NCBI GenBank assembly: GCA_963706885.1
Contig: CAVPNX010000004.1
Span: forward strand, 116,126 to 180,125
DNA: 64,000 nucleotides
Direction of reading: 5' to 3'
From: Prado023 sp963706885
GTDB taxonomy: Bacteria > Actinomycetota > Actinomycetes > S36-B12 > CAIYMF01
Shown: positions 55,762 to 64,000 of the stretch, piece after piece
Position numbering within the stretch: the first letter of the stretch is position 1
Layout of the letters: each line of letters starts with the position of its first letter
The notes under the pieces: model-generated
Databases searched by the model: none
What the model saw: the letters and a program-made list of their open reading frames with translations, nothing else
Told to the model about the DNA's origin: nothing
Made by a program: the position numbers and the translations under genes

Positions 55762-56723
55762 CGTTGCGTCCGCCCGTCGCCCGCGGTCGCGTCCGCTGCT
55801 GGGCCGGCGGAGGGCTCCGCCCGAGCGGTGATCTCGAAGTACGCATCCGTGAGCGACCCACCACCGGTGCCCAGCTCCTCGGGCATCGCCCCCTGGGCGG
55901 CGCACCACGCGGTGACCGTCGCGACGACCTCGGGCGTGACCGGCCCGTCGACGCGGTACTGGCCCGGGGTGGGCTGGGAGGCCACGAACCCCTCGGGCAG
56001 CTGGCTCGTGAGGTCGTCGACGTCGAGGCCGGGGCGGGAGCGGAACCGCAGTCCGGGAGTGGTCCCGGTCAGGTCTGCCACGGAGCCGGCTGCCGCGACC
56101 CGGCCCCTGTCGATGACGACCACATGGTCAGCCAGCGATTGGGCCTCGTCGAGCAGGTGCGTGCTCATCACGATCCCCACTCCGCTGTCGCGCAGCTCGG
56201 TGAGGAACTTCCAGACGCCGATCCGCGACTCCGGGTCCAGCCCCGTGGTGGGTTCGTCGAGGAAAGCCACCTCCGGCCGCCCGACCAGGGCGCACGCCAG
56301 GGCCAGCTTCTGCTGCTCGCCCCCGGACAGGCGGCGGTAGGGCGTGCGTGCCACGTGCGTCAGCCCGAGGCGCTCCATCAGGGCGCCGGGAGGCAGCGGG
56401 TGGGCGTACAGGCGCGAGACGTGGGTCAGCATGTCGCCGGCCCGCAGCGCGGGCCAGACCCCGCCGGACTGGAGCATCACCCCGACCCGCGGAGCCAGCC
56501 TCGCCCGATCTGCGCGTGGATCGTGGCCCAGCACCCGCACCGTGCCCGCGTGTGGCGCCCGGAACCCCTCGGCGGTCTCGATCGTGGTGGTCTTGCCGGC
56601 CCCATTGGGGCCCAGGACGACGGTGATGGCAGCCGAATCTGCGGCCAGGGAGAGCCCGTCGACCACGGTGCGCCCGGAGTAGCGCATGGTCAGTCCGGTG
56701 ATCTCGACGGCGGGGGCAGGCAC
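55758..56723 (-). CDS. ABC exporter ATP-binding protein
   Basis: The 321-residue ATPase has Walker A GPNGAGKTT, signature LSGGEQQKLALA and Walker B VAFLDEPTTGLDP. Beyond the ATPase fold it has a C-terminal domain of about 90 residues of the DrrA kind. It powers the permease encoded downstream. A TACACT hexamer ends seven bases before the GTG start, in the 95-base gap to the divergent sufR. Confidence 0.92.
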   Translation of the reverse strand: MPAPAVEITGLTMRYSGRTVVDGLSLAADSAAITVVLGPNGAGKTTTIETAEGFRAPHAGTVRVLGHDPRADRARLAPRVGVMLQSGGVWPALRAGDMLTHVSRLYAHPLPPGALMERLGLTHVARTPYRRLSGGEQQKLALACALVGRPEVAFLDEPTTGLDPESRIGVWKFLTELRDSGVGIVMSTHLLDEAQSLADHVVVIDRGRVAAAGSVADLTGTTPGLRFRSRPGLDVDDLTSQLPEGFVASQPTPGQYRVDGPVTPEVVATVTAWCAAQGAMPEELGTGGGSLTDAYFEITARAEPSAGPAADATAGDGRTQR

Positions 56724-56730
56724 GCTCCAG

Positions 56731-56736
56731 AGTGTA
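56731..56736 (-). promoter_or_regulatory. -10 hexamer of the ABC exporter operon
   Basis: On the minus strand, TACACT ends seven bases before the GTG at 56723. Confidence 0.5.
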
Positions 56737-56784
56737 GGTGGGCCCTGCCCTGGCCCTGGTCGGCCGGGCTGGTGACCCCGGTGT

Positions 56785-56808
56785 TTGCGCTTCCGGGGAA
56801 ATACGCAA
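56785..56808. promoter_or_regulatory. Candidate SufR operator
   Basis: TTGCG and CGCAA face each other 14 bases apart, immediately upstream of the sufR -10-like hexamer. An autoregulatory SufR site is expected here, but the arms are short and do not match a site I could cite. Confidence 0.3.
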
Positions 56809-56812
56809 CAAT
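56807..56812 (+). promoter_or_regulatory. -10-like hexamer of sufR
   Basis: AACAAT ends six bases before the GTG at 56819. It sits inside the proposed operator, so a bound repressor would block the promoter. Confidence 0.35.
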
Positions 56813-56818
56813 GGGGTT

Positions 56819-57535
56819 GTGGAAATCCTGACCGGTGCGCCCGCGCGTGTGGCCCGAGCCCTGCTCGACATGGGTCAGGCGACGGTGACCGACCTCGCGG
56901 AGCGTCTGGAGCTCAGCGGGGCAGCGGTCCGCAAGCACATGGAGGACCTCGTGGAGGCCGGCCTGGTGGAGGCTTCGGACCGTCCTGCGTACGGGCCGGA
57001 CACCCGTCGCCGGGGCCGTGGGCGGCCTGCGCGCGTCTACCACCTGACCCCGGCGGGTCGCGACAGCTTCGGCAACGCCTACGACGACGTGGCTGTCGGG
57101 GCCCTGCGGTTCGTCGCCGAGACGGGGGGCGAGGACGCCGTGATGGAGTTCGCCCGCCGTCGTGTGGCCGAGCTCGAGCGCCGCTACTCGGACCTGTTGG
57201 ACCTCACCGAGCCGATGGACGTGCGCGTCGACGTCCTGGCCGATGCCCTGGCCGCGGAGGGGTACGCGGCAGTGGCCGTGCCGACCGCCACCGGCATCCA
57301 GCTGTGCCAGCACAACTGCCCGGTCGCCCACGTCGCAGCCGAGTTCCCCCAGTTCTGCGAGGCGGAGACCGAGGCGTTCGGCCGGCTGCTGGGCACCCAC
57401 GTGATGCGCCTGGCCACCCTGTCGCACGGCGACGGGGTCTGCACCACGCACATCCCGACCGCGATCGGACCGAACAGCGCCGCACCGTGCGCATCCCCAG
57501 ACCTCTCGACGACCCCCGAAGGAAGGACCACCTGA
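56819..57535 (+). CDS. sufR: Iron-sulfur-sensing repressor SufR
   Basis: The 238-residue protein has an N-terminal winged helix (ATVTDLAERLELSGAAVRKHMEDL) and, near the C terminus, cysteines in LCQHNCPVAH and FPQFCEAE that should bind an iron-sulfur cluster, as in SufR. Holo-SufR represses the suf operon and apo-SufR releases it. The GTG at 56819 lies six bases after AACAAT and is preferred over longer frames. Its TGA overlaps the ATG of sufB, so this is the first gene of the operon. Confidence 0.92.
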   Translation: MEILTGAPARVARALLDMGQATVTDLAERLELSGAAVRKHMEDLVEAGLVEASDRPAYGPDTRRRGRGRPARVYHLTPAGRDSFGNAYDDVAVGALRFVAETGGEDAVMEFARRRVAELERRYSDLLDLTEPMDVRVDVLADALAAEGYAAVAVPTATGIQLCQHNCPVAHVAAEFPQFCEAETEAFGRLLGTHVMRLATLSHGDGVCTTHIPTAIGPNSAAPCASPDLSTTPEGRTT

Positions 57536-58944
57536 TGACGGTCAACACCGAGCAGCTCGAGGGCATCGGCACCTACGAGTACGGCTGGTCGGACTCCGAC
57601 GCCGCCGGGGCCACCGCCAAGCGGGGACTGTCCGAGGCTGTGGTCCGCGACATCTCGGCCAAGAAGTCGGAGCCGCAGTGGATGCTCGACATGCGCCTCA
57701 AGGGCCTGAAGCTCTTCGAACGCAAGCCGATGCCGACCTTCGGTGCCGACCTGTCGGGGATCGACTTCGACAACATCAAGTACTTCGTGCGCTCCACGGA
57801 GAAGCAGGCCACCAGTTGGGAGGAGCTGCCCGACGACATCAAGAACACCTACGACCGGCTGGGCATCCCCGAGGCCGAGAAGCAGCGCCTCGTCGCCGGT
57901 GTGGCCGCGCAGTACGAAAGTGAGGTTGTGTACCACAAGATCCGCGAGGATCTCGAGGAGCAGGGCGTCATCTTCCTGGACACCGACACCGGGCTGCGTG
58001 AGCACGAGGAGCTGTTCAAGCAGTACTTCGGCACGGTCATCCCGGTCGGGGACAACAAGTTCTCCGCCCTCAACACGGCCGTCTGGTCCGGTGGGTCGTT
58101 CATCTACGTCCCCCCGGGCGTGCAGGTCGAGATCCCGCTGCAGGCCTACTTCCGGATCAACACCGAGAACATGGGCCAGTTCGAGCGGACGCTGATCATC
58201 GTCGACGAGGGTGCCTACGTGCACTACGTCGAGGGGTGCACCGCCCCGATCTACTCCAGCGACTCGCTGCACTCCGCGGTGGTGGAGATCATCGTCAAGA
58301 AGGGTGCGCGCTGCCGGTACACGACGATCCAGAACTGGTCGAACAACGTCTACAACCTGGTCACCAAGCGTGCAGTCGCCCAGGAGGGCGCCACGATGGA
58401 GTGGATCGACGGCAACATCGGCTCCAAGGTCACCATGAAGTACCCGGCCGTCTGGTTGATGGGCGAGCACGCCAAGGGCGAGACCCTGTCGATCGCCTTC
58501 GCCGGCGAGGGCCAGCACCAGGACGCCGGATCGAAGATGGTGCACGCCGCGCCGTACACGTCCTCGGCGATCGTGTCGAAGTCCGTGGCCCGGGGTGGTG
58601 GGCGGACGTCCTACCGCGGCCTGGTCCAGGTGCAGGAGCAGGCGCATCACTCGAAGTCCACGGTGCGCTGCGACGCCCTGCTGGTGGACGACATCTCCCG
58701 CTCGGACACCTACCCGTACGTGGACGTGCGGGTGGACGACGTGTCGATGGGTCACGAGGCAACGGTGAGCAAGGTCTCCGAGGACCAGCTGTTCTACCTG
58801 ATGAGTCGGGGCCTGACCGAGGAGGAGGCCATGGCCATGATCGTGCGCGGCTTCATCGAGCCCATCGCCCGAGAACTGCCCATGGAGTACGCGCTCGAGC
58901 TGAACCGATTGATCGAGCTGCAGATGGAAGGGGCCGTCGGCTGA
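57535..58944 (+). CDS. sufB: Fe-S cluster assembly scaffold SufB
   Basis: SufB builds nascent iron-sulfur clusters with SufC and SufD. The 469-residue protein has the SufB beta-helix core (VWSGGSFIYVPPGVQVEIPLQ region), the conserved VEGCTAPIYSSDSLH and the C-terminal EDQLFYLMSRGLTEEEA. No intein is present, unlike in some mycobacteria. It overlaps both sufR and sufD by one base each (TGATG), giving tight coupling. Confidence 0.96.
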   Translation: MTVNTEQLEGIGTYEYGWSDSDAAGATAKRGLSEAVVRDISAKKSEPQWMLDMRLKGLKLFERKPMPTFGADLSGIDFDNIKYFVRSTEKQATSWEELPDDIKNTYDRLGIPEAEKQRLVAGVAAQYESEVVYHKIREDLEEQGVIFLDTDTGLREHEELFKQYFGTVIPVGDNKFSALNTAVWSGGSFIYVPPGVQVEIPLQAYFRINTENMGQFERTLIIVDEGAYVHYVEGCTAPIYSSDSLHSAVVEIIVKKGARCRYTTIQNWSNNVYNLVTKRAVAQEGATMEWIDGNIGSKVTMKYPAVWLMGEHAKGETLSIAFAGEGQHQDAGSKMVHAAPYTSSAIVSKSVARGGGRTSYRGLVQVQEQAHHSKSTVRCDALLVDDISRSDTYPYVDVRVDDVSMGHEATVSKVSEDQLFYLMSRGLTEEEAMAMIVRGFIEPIARELPMEYALELNRLIELQMEGAVG

Positions 58945-60134
58945 TGAGCGCGATCGAGGAGCGGGAGGTCAGCCTGACCCCCGCGGCAGACCTGCTGCCC
59001 CGGATCACCAGCCGGGACGTGGCCGACTTCCCCATGCCCAACGGACGCGAGGAGGTGTGGCGGTTCACTCCGCTGACGCGCTTCGCCCGCGTTCTGGCCG
59101 ACGAGCCCACCGGCGCCCACCTGGACTGGCGGGCAGAGCTGCCCGAGGGGGTCTCCCTCGTTGAGGTCCCGGCCGATGATGCCAGCCTGGAGTCACTGCC
59201 GTTGCCGGTTGATCGTCCGGCGGCGCTGGCCCTGGCGCATGCCGGCGGCGCCATGCGCCTGTCCGTGCCGGCCGACATCGAGCTCGCCGAGCCGATCGTG
59301 GTGCGGCTGGTCGGCTCCGGTGAGCTCGTCCACGGCCAGCTGGTGGTCGAACTCGGTGCCCATGCCCGGGCGACCGTGGTGCTCCAGCACGAGGGGAGCG
59401 CGAACTACGCCGAGCACACCTCCGTGCTCGTCGGCGACGGTGCCGCGCTGGACCTGGTGCACGTGCAGACGTGGGCCGACGACGCGGTGCACGCCGGCCA
59501 GGTCGCCATCAGGCTGGGACGCGACGCCCGGATCCGGTCCACCCAGGTGAGCCTGGGCGGTGCAGCGATCCGCATGGTCGAGACGGTGGAGTACGCGGGC
59601 CCCGGGGGCGACGCCGAGCTGATCGGCGTGTACTTCGCCGACGCCGGCCAGCACATCGAGCACCGGCTCTTCGTCGACCACACCGTGCCCAACTGCCGCA
59701 GCAACGTCCTCTACAAGGGCGCCCTGCAGGGCCAGGACGCCCACACCGTGTGGGTTGGCGACGTGCTCATCCGGGCCGCCGCCACCGGCACCGATACCTA
59801 CGAGCTCAACCGGAACCTCGTCCTCACGGAGGGCGCCCGCGCCGACTCGGTGCCCAACCTGGAGATCGAGACCGGTGAGATCGCCGGAGCCGGCCACGCC
59901 AGTGCCACCGGTCGGTTCGACGACGAGCAGCTGTTCTACCTGATGAGCCGGGGCGTGCCGGAGGGTGTCGCTCGCCGTCTGGTGGTGCGCGGCTTCTTCG
60001 CCGACGTGATCAGCCGCATCGGCGTGCCGGTGGTGGAGGCGCAGCTGATGGCCGCGGTGGACGCGGAGCTCGGCTCCGTCGACCCGCTGTACGACTTCGA
60101 GGCAGCCGACACCGACCCCGGAGCGACGCTGTGA
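58944..60134 (+). CDS. sufD: Fe-S cluster assembly protein SufD
   Basis: SufD is the SufB paralogue in the SufBC2D complex. The 396-residue protein has MPNGREEVWRFTPL near the N terminus and, in the C-terminal half, DHTVPNCRSNVLYKGALQG and DDEQLFYLMSRGVPEGVAR. ATG 58944 overlaps the sufB stop. The next gene starts within its last four bases. Confidence 0.95.
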   Translation: MSAIEEREVSLTPAADLLPRITSRDVADFPMPNGREEVWRFTPLTRFARVLADEPTGAHLDWRAELPEGVSLVEVPADDASLESLPLPVDRPAALALAHAGGAMRLSVPADIELAEPIVVRLVGSGELVHGQLVVELGAHARATVVLQHEGSANYAEHTSVLVGDGAALDLVHVQTWADDAVHAGQVAIRLGRDARIRSTQVSLGGAAIRMVETVEYAGPGGDAELIGVYFADAGQHIEHRLFVDHTVPNCRSNVLYKGALQGQDAHTVWVGDVLIRAAATGTDTYELNRNLVLTEGARADSVPNLEIETGEIAGAGHASATGRFDDEQLFYLMSRGVPEGVARRLVVRGFFADVISRIGVPVVEAQLMAAVDAELGSVDPLYDFEAADTDPGATL

Positions 60135-60439
60135 GCACCTTTCCCGCCTGTTCGGTGGCCGACGTCCCCGAGGGCACCGCACATCGCGTCGAGGTCGACG
60201 GTGAGCCGATCGCCGTGGTGCACACCGAGGGGCAGTGGTTCGCCGTCTCCGACATCTGCTCGCATGCGGACGTGTCCCTGGCCGAGGGCGACGTCGATGG
60301 CTGCACCCTGGAGTGCTGGCTGCACGGCTCACGTTTCGACCTGCGCACCGGCCAGCCCAGCGGCCCGCCCGCGACCCGACCCGTCCCCGTCTACCCCGTT
60401 TCCGTCGAAGGCGACACCGTCTTCGTGACCGTCGCCTGA
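60131..60439 (+). CDS. Rieske-type [2Fe-2S] ferredoxin of the suf operon
   Basis: The 102-residue protein is a soluble Rieske ferredoxin like NirD and dioxygenase ferredoxins: cluster ligands lie in DICSHAD and CWLHGS. It lies between sufD and sufC, where actinobacteria often keep such a gene, so it may donate electrons during cluster assembly. GTG 60131 overlaps the sufD stop (GTGA). Either a reductant for SufBCD or a client loaded early would fit; the sequence does not decide. Confidence 0.9.
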   Translation: MSTFPACSVADVPEGTAHRVEVDGEPIAVVHTEGQWFAVSDICSHADVSLAEGDVDGCTLECWLHGSRFDLRTGQPSGPPATRPVPVYPVSVEGDTVFVTVA

Positions 60440-60462
60440 CCGGCGAGAACTGGAGAAATGCC

Positions 60463-61227
60463 ATGTCCACGCTCGAGATCCGCGACCTGCACGTCACCGT
60501 CGAGGCCGACGGTGGCACCAAGGAGATCCTCACCGGGGTCAACCTCACGGTGAACTCCGGGGAGACCCATGCGCTGATGGGCCCGAACGGCTCGGGCAAG
60601 TCCACGCTCGCGTACGCGATCGCCGGGCACCCCAAGTACACGATCTCGTCGGGCAGCGTGACCCTCGACGGCGCCGACGTCCTGGAGATGAGCGTCGACG
60701 AGCGGGCACGCGCCGGGATCTTCCTGGCGATGCAGCACCCGGTCGAGGTGCCCGGGGTGTCGGTGTCGAACTTCCTGCGCACCTCGGCCACCGCGATCCG
60801 CGGCGAGGCGCCGAAGCTGCGCCTGTGGCTCAAGGAGATGAAGGGCGCGATGGAGAAGCTGGCCATCGATCCCTCGTTCGCCCAGCGCAACGTCAACGAG
60901 GGCTTCTCCGGCGGTGAGCGCAAGCGCGCTGAGATCCTGCAGCTCGAGCTGCTGGCGCCGAAGATGGCCATCCTCGACGAGACGGACTCCGGGCTGGACG
61001 TCGACGCCCTGCGGGTGGTCTCCGAGGGGATCAACCGGGTGCGTGAGTCCGGTGACGCGGGCGTGCTGCTGATCACCCACTTCACCCGGATCCTGCGCTA
61101 CGTGCGCCCCGACCACGTGCACGTGTTCCTCGACGGCCGGATCGTGGACGAGGGCGGCCCGGAGCTGGCCGACGCGATCGAGGCCGACGGCTACGCGCGC
61201 TACACCACGGCGGCGGCATCGGCGTGA
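60463..61227 (+). CDS. sufC: Fe-S assembly ATPase SufC
   Basis: SufC is the ABC-type ATPase of SufBC2D. The 254-residue protein has Walker A GPNGSGKST, the SufC-specific insert around QHPVEVPGVSVSNFLR, signature FSGGERKR and Walker B MAILDETDSGLD. ATG 60463 follows CTGGAGAAA. sufS begins in its last four bases. Confidence 0.96.
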   Translation: MSTLEIRDLHVTVEADGGTKEILTGVNLTVNSGETHALMGPNGSGKSTLAYAIAGHPKYTISSGSVTLDGADVLEMSVDERARAGIFLAMQHPVEVPGVSVSNFLRTSATAIRGEAPKLRLWLKEMKGAMEKLAIDPSFAQRNVNEGFSGGERKRAEILQLELLAPKMAILDETDSGLDVDALRVVSEGINRVRESGDAGVLLITHFTRILRYVRPDHVHVFLDGRIVDEGGPELADAIEADGYARYTTAAASA

Positions 61228-62510
61228 GCGCCCTGCTCGATCCCGCGCTGCGGGCCGACTTCCCGATCCTGTCGCGCACCGTGCGCGGCGGGCGGCCGTT
61301 GGTGTACCTGGACACCGCGGCCACATCGCAGAAGCCGAGGCCCGTGCTGGATGCCGAGCGTGAGTTCTACGAGCAGCACAACGCCGCCGTCCATCGGGGC
61401 GCGCACTTCCTGGCCGAGCAGGCCACGGACGCCTTCGAGTCGGCCCGGTCGATCATCGCCGGCTTCGTCGGTGGCCGGGCGCACGAGCTGGTGTTCACCC
61501 GCAACGCGACCGAGTCGCTGAACCTGGTCACCCACGCGTTCAGCTCAGCGACCGCCAAGAAGGCCCACGGCGCCCCGCTCCCCGACGGTGCCGAGCGGTT
61601 CGTGCTCTCCCCGGGCGACGAGATCGTCGTCACGGAGATGGAGCACCACGCCAACCTGGTGCCGTGGCAGGAGCTGTGCGACAAGACCGGCGCCGTCCTG
61701 CGCTGGATCGGGCTGACCGACGAGGGACGGCTGGACCTCCAGGGCCTGGACGACCTGATCACCGAGCGGACACGGGTGGTGTCCTTCGTGCACCAGTCCA
61801 ACATCCTGGGCACGATCAACGAGGTGGCCCCGATCGTGGCCCGTGCCCGCGAGGTGGGCGCGCTGGTCGTGCTCGACGCGTGCCAGTCGGTGCCGCACAT
61901 GCCCGTGGACGTCCGCGCGCTGGACGTCGACCTCGTGGCGTTCTCCGGGCACAAGATGCTCGGGCCCACCGGCGTCGGGTGCCTCTGGGGGCGCACCGAG
62001 GTGCTCGAGACGATGCCCCCGTTCATCGCCGGTGGCTCGATGATCGCGATGGTGACCATGGAGCGCTCGACGTTCGCCGATCCGCCGCAGCGCTTCGAGG
62101 CCGGCACCCCCAACGTGGCGCAGGCCGTGGGCCTCGCGGCGGCCGTGCAGTACCTGGAGCGGATCGGGATGCCCGCCGTGGCCGGCCACGAGCACGTGCT
62201 GACCGAGTACGCGCTGGCCGCGCTCGCCGAGCTTCCCGGCGTGCACATCATCGGCCCGACCACGGCCACCGACCGCGGTGGGGCGATCTCGTTCACCGTC
62301 GACGGGCTGCACCCCCATGACGTCGGTCAGATCCTCGACGACGAGGGGATCGCGGTGCGGGTCGGGCACCACTGCGCATGGCCCACGTGTCGGCGCTACG
62401 GCGTGCCGGCGACGACCCGCGCGAGCTTCGGCGTCTACAACCAGCCCACCGAGATCGACGCCCTCGTCGTCGGCATCCGCCGCGCGCAGCAGTTCTTCGG
62501 GGTGGCGTGA
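61224..62510 (+). CDS. sufS: Cysteine desulfurase SufS
   Basis: SufS takes sulfur from cysteine with pyridoxal phosphate and passes it to SufU. The 428-residue group II desulfurase has the PLP lysine in FSGHKMLGPTG, the N-terminal YLDTAATSQKPRPV and the active-site cysteine loop HHCAWPTCRRYGV. GTG 61224 overlaps the sufC stop (GTGA), and its TGA overlaps the sufU ATG. Confidence 0.96.
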   Translation: MSALLDPALRADFPILSRTVRGGRPLVYLDTAATSQKPRPVLDAEREFYEQHNAAVHRGAHFLAEQATDAFESARSIIAGFVGGRAHELVFTRNATESLNLVTHAFSSATAKKAHGAPLPDGAERFVLSPGDEIVVTEMEHHANLVPWQELCDKTGAVLRWIGLTDEGRLDLQGLDDLITERTRVVSFVHQSNILGTINEVAPIVARAREVGALVVLDACQSVPHMPVDVRALDVDLVAFSGHKMLGPTGVGCLWGRTEVLETMPPFIAGGSMIAMVTMERSTFADPPQRFEAGTPNVAQAVGLAAAVQYLERIGMPAVAGHEHVLTEYALAALAELPGVHIIGPTTATDRGGAISFTVDGLHPHDVGQILDDEGIAVRVGHHCAWPTCRRYGVPATTRASFGVYNQPTEIDALVVGIRRAQQFFGVA

Positions 62511-62974
62511 TGGATTCGCTGTACCAGGAGATCATCCTGGACCACTACCGCAACCCGGTCGGGCGCGGCCTGCGCGAGCCGTTCGAGTCCGAGGTGCACC
62601 ACGTCAACCCGACGTGCGGCGATGAGATCACCCTGCGCGTGCACCTCGAGGGGCAGGGGGAGTCGGCCACCGTCGCCGACATCTCCTACGACAACCAGGG
62701 GTGCTCGATCTCCCAGGCCAGCGCGAGCGTCATGTACGAGCTGCTGCTCGGGCACAGCGTCGGCGAGGCGATGGAGACGCAGGAGGCCTTCCTGGGCCTG
62801 ATGCAGTCGGCCACGGAGCCCGGGGCGCCGGAGCCCGACGAGGACGTCCTCGGCGACGGGATCGCGTTCAGCGGTGTGGCGAAGTACCCGGCACGGGTCA
62901 AGTGCGCCCTGTTGTCCTGGATGGCCTGGAAGGACGCTGTCACCCAGGCCCTGACCACTGGAGGTACCCGATGA
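62510..62974 (+). CDS. sufU: Zinc-dependent sulfur transferase SufU
   Basis: SufU accepts sulfur from SufS. The 154-residue protein keeps the zinc and sulfur ligands: a cysteine in NPTCGDEI, the CSISQASASVM stretch, and the cysteine in RVKCALLSW. The SufU-type insert between the second and third ligands is present. It overlaps sufS by one base and sufT by four (ATGA). Confidence 0.95.
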   Translation: MDSLYQEIILDHYRNPVGRGLREPFESEVHHVNPTCGDEITLRVHLEGQGESATVADISYDNQGCSISQASASVMYELLLGHSVGEAMETQEAFLGLMQSATEPGAPEPDEDVLGDGIAFSGVAKYPARVKCALLSWMAWKDAVTQALTTGGTR

Positions 62975-63285
62975 GCCCTGCGACCGACGAGGACGTCATG
63001 GAGGCCCTGCACGATGTGGTCGACCCCGAGCTCGGGATCAACGTCGTCGACCTCGGCCTGATCTACGGGGTGCACGTCGACGACAACAACATCGCCACCC
63101 TGGACATGACCCTGACGTCCGCGGCGTGCCCGCTGACCGATGTGATCGAGGACCAGACGCGTGCCGCGCTCGACGGGATCGTCGACGACTTCCGGCTGAA
63201 CTGGGTCTGGATGCCCCCGTGGGGCCCGGACAAGATCACCGACGACGGCCGCGAGATGCTGCGCGCCCTGGGCTTCAACGTCTGA
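62971..63285 (+). CDS. sufT: SufT/MIP18-family Fe-S maturation factor
   Basis: The 104-residue DUF59 protein starts with DVMEALHDVVDPELGINVVDLGLIYG, the family signature, and contains TSAACPLTDVI with the conserved cysteine and WMPPWGPDKIT. SufT helps mature Fe-S proteins, notably lipoate synthase and aconitase in other bacteria. It is the last gene of the operon. Confidence 0.94.
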   Translation: MSPATDEDVMEALHDVVDPELGINVVDLGLIYGVHVDDNNIATLDMTLTSAACPLTDVIEDQTRAALDGIVDDFRLNWVWMPPWGPDKITDDGREMLRALGFNV

Positions 63286-63300
63286 GGCACCCGGCGCGCG

Positions 63301-63328
63301 GCGCTGCCCGGGTCCTTCCCGGGGCGCC
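63301..63328 (+). terminator. Possible terminator after sufT
   Basis: GCGC..CCCGGG and CCCGGGGCGC pair around a TCCTT loop, with a two-base bulge, 15 bases after the sufT stop. Strength is moderate and there is no T run. Confidence 0.35.
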
Positions 63329-63452
63329 CGGTCCGCGGGGAATCCGCGACGGTCGCGCGTGTCGGCGTGACGCGCGCGGCGTCGGGGCGTAACGTCATCT
63401 CTCCCCAGTTCGCGACCTTCCCCGCGCGAGCCTTCGAGCGAAGGTGTGCGTC

Positions 63453-64000
63453 ATGGACGATGCGTTCCGACCGGTGGTCGTCGATCCCGCCCAGCAGGCG
63501 CTGTTCGCCATCCCGGAGCCCGATCCCCGCAGCGGTCGGGGGTACCGCGGACCGGTCGCGGCGGGAGCCGCCCGGATCACCTACCGGCAGCTCGACTACT
63601 GGGCTCGCACCGGGCTGGTGGTTCCCTCCGTGCAGGACGCACACGGGTCGGGGACAAACCGCCTGTACTCCTTCCGCGACATCCTCGTCCTCCAGGTGGT
63701 CAAGCGGCTGCTCGAGACCGGCGTCGCCCTGTCCAGCATCCGGGCGGCGGTCGCGACCCTGCGCGATCGTGGGACAGCCGACCTCGCTGCGATCACCCTG
63801 ATGAGCGACGGGACGACCGTCTACGAGTGCACGAGCGACGATGAGGTCGTCGACCTCGTACGGGGCGGGCAGGGGGTGTTCGGGATCGCCATCGGGTCGG
63901 TGTGGTCGGACGTGCAGGGGTTCCTCGCCGATGTGCCTGACGAGGCCGTGGAGCCCTCCGGCGAGTCGGCACCGGCCACCACCGGCCGGCGACTGCGCCC
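63453..64000 (+). CDS. MerR-family regulator, Rv1828 type (runs off the window)
   Basis: The gene opens at ATG 63453 and continues past the right edge; 182 codons are visible with no stop. Residues about 30-105 form a MerR winged helix with RITYRQLDYWARTGLV and NRLYSFRDILVLQVVKRLLE, and ITLMSDGTTVYECTSDDEVVDLV and GGQGVFGIAIGSVW follow. This is the pattern of the actinobacterial MerR regulator Rv1828, usually found next to the FHA-domain gene garA. Here sufT is upstream, after 167 bases; garA is not seen. GAAGG upstream of the ATG is a plausible ribosome-binding site. Confidence 0.88.
   Translation, partial: MDDAFRPVVVDPAQQALFAIPEPDPRSGRGYRGPVAAGAARITYRQLDYWARTGLVVPSVQDAHGSGTNRLYSFRDILVLQVVKRLLETGVALSSIRAAVATLRDRGTADLAAITLMSDGTTVYECTSDDEVVDLVRGGQGVFGIAIGSVWSDVQGFLADVPDEAVEPSGESAPATTGRRLR

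Overview
The window is about 64 kb of high-GC DNA (roughly 70%) from a bacterial chromosome. It contains WhiA, RbpA, an ANTAR response regulator, a MerR regulator of the Rv1828 type, the sufR-B-D-C-S-U-T operon and a uvrB/uvrA/uvrC-rapZ-yvcK-whiA-pgk-tpiA-secG block. Together these point firmly to the Actinomycetota. No rRNA or species marker is present, so I do not name a genus. Almost everything is conserved chromosomal backbone; I see no prophage, insertion sequence, CRISPR array or defence island.

Layout: (1) 1-1.7 kb, the end of a type IV pilus operon (PilN end, PilO, a PilP-like protein). (2) 1.9-6.7 kb, shikimate pathway genes aroC-aroK-aroB-aroQ, then efp and nusB. (3) 7.1-9.3 kb, a LOG-like/VOC fusion, a tRNA-Leu and the ANTAR regulator. 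(4) 9.4-15 kb, a branched-chain amino-acid type ABC importer with livJ convergent to livHMGF. (5) 15-19.3 kb, a DUF554 protein, a thioesterase and polA. (6) 19.4-28 kb, the most accessory part: a DUF3068 protein, two tandem alpha/beta-hydrolase lipoproteins, a small membrane protein, a large YhgE/Pip-like repeat protein and a degraded methyltransferase. (7) 28-45 kb, rpsA, a flippase, coaE, a PAP2 phosphatase, uvrB, terC, uvrA, a Rieske lipoprotein, uvrC, rapZ, a yvcK-like gene and whiA. (8) 45-50 kb, pgk, tpiA, secG, rbpA and tkt. (9) 50-57 kb, heme A synthesis (ctaB, ctaA), a two-component system and an ABC-2 exporter. (10) 56.8-63.3 kb, the complete SUF iron-sulfur operon, followed by a MerR regulator running off the end.

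Three features cut across the gene content. First, many genes have a -10-like hexamer ending six or seven bases before the start codon, as expected for leaderless mRNAs. In polA, uvrB and uvrA this is joined to an upstream TGTCGG box at fixed spacing, matching the actinobacterial RecA-independent DNA-damage promoter. Second, the window holds several different families of short palindromic repeats. Some have two copies here, one pair shows a compensatory base change, and some copies lie inside genes (aroK and the methyltransferase). Third, three genes between 18.4 and 28.0 kb are out of frame: polA, the YhgE-like gene and the methyltransferase. The first two are explained by one extra base each, which could be sequencing error; the methyltransferase carries a real-looking palindromic insertion.
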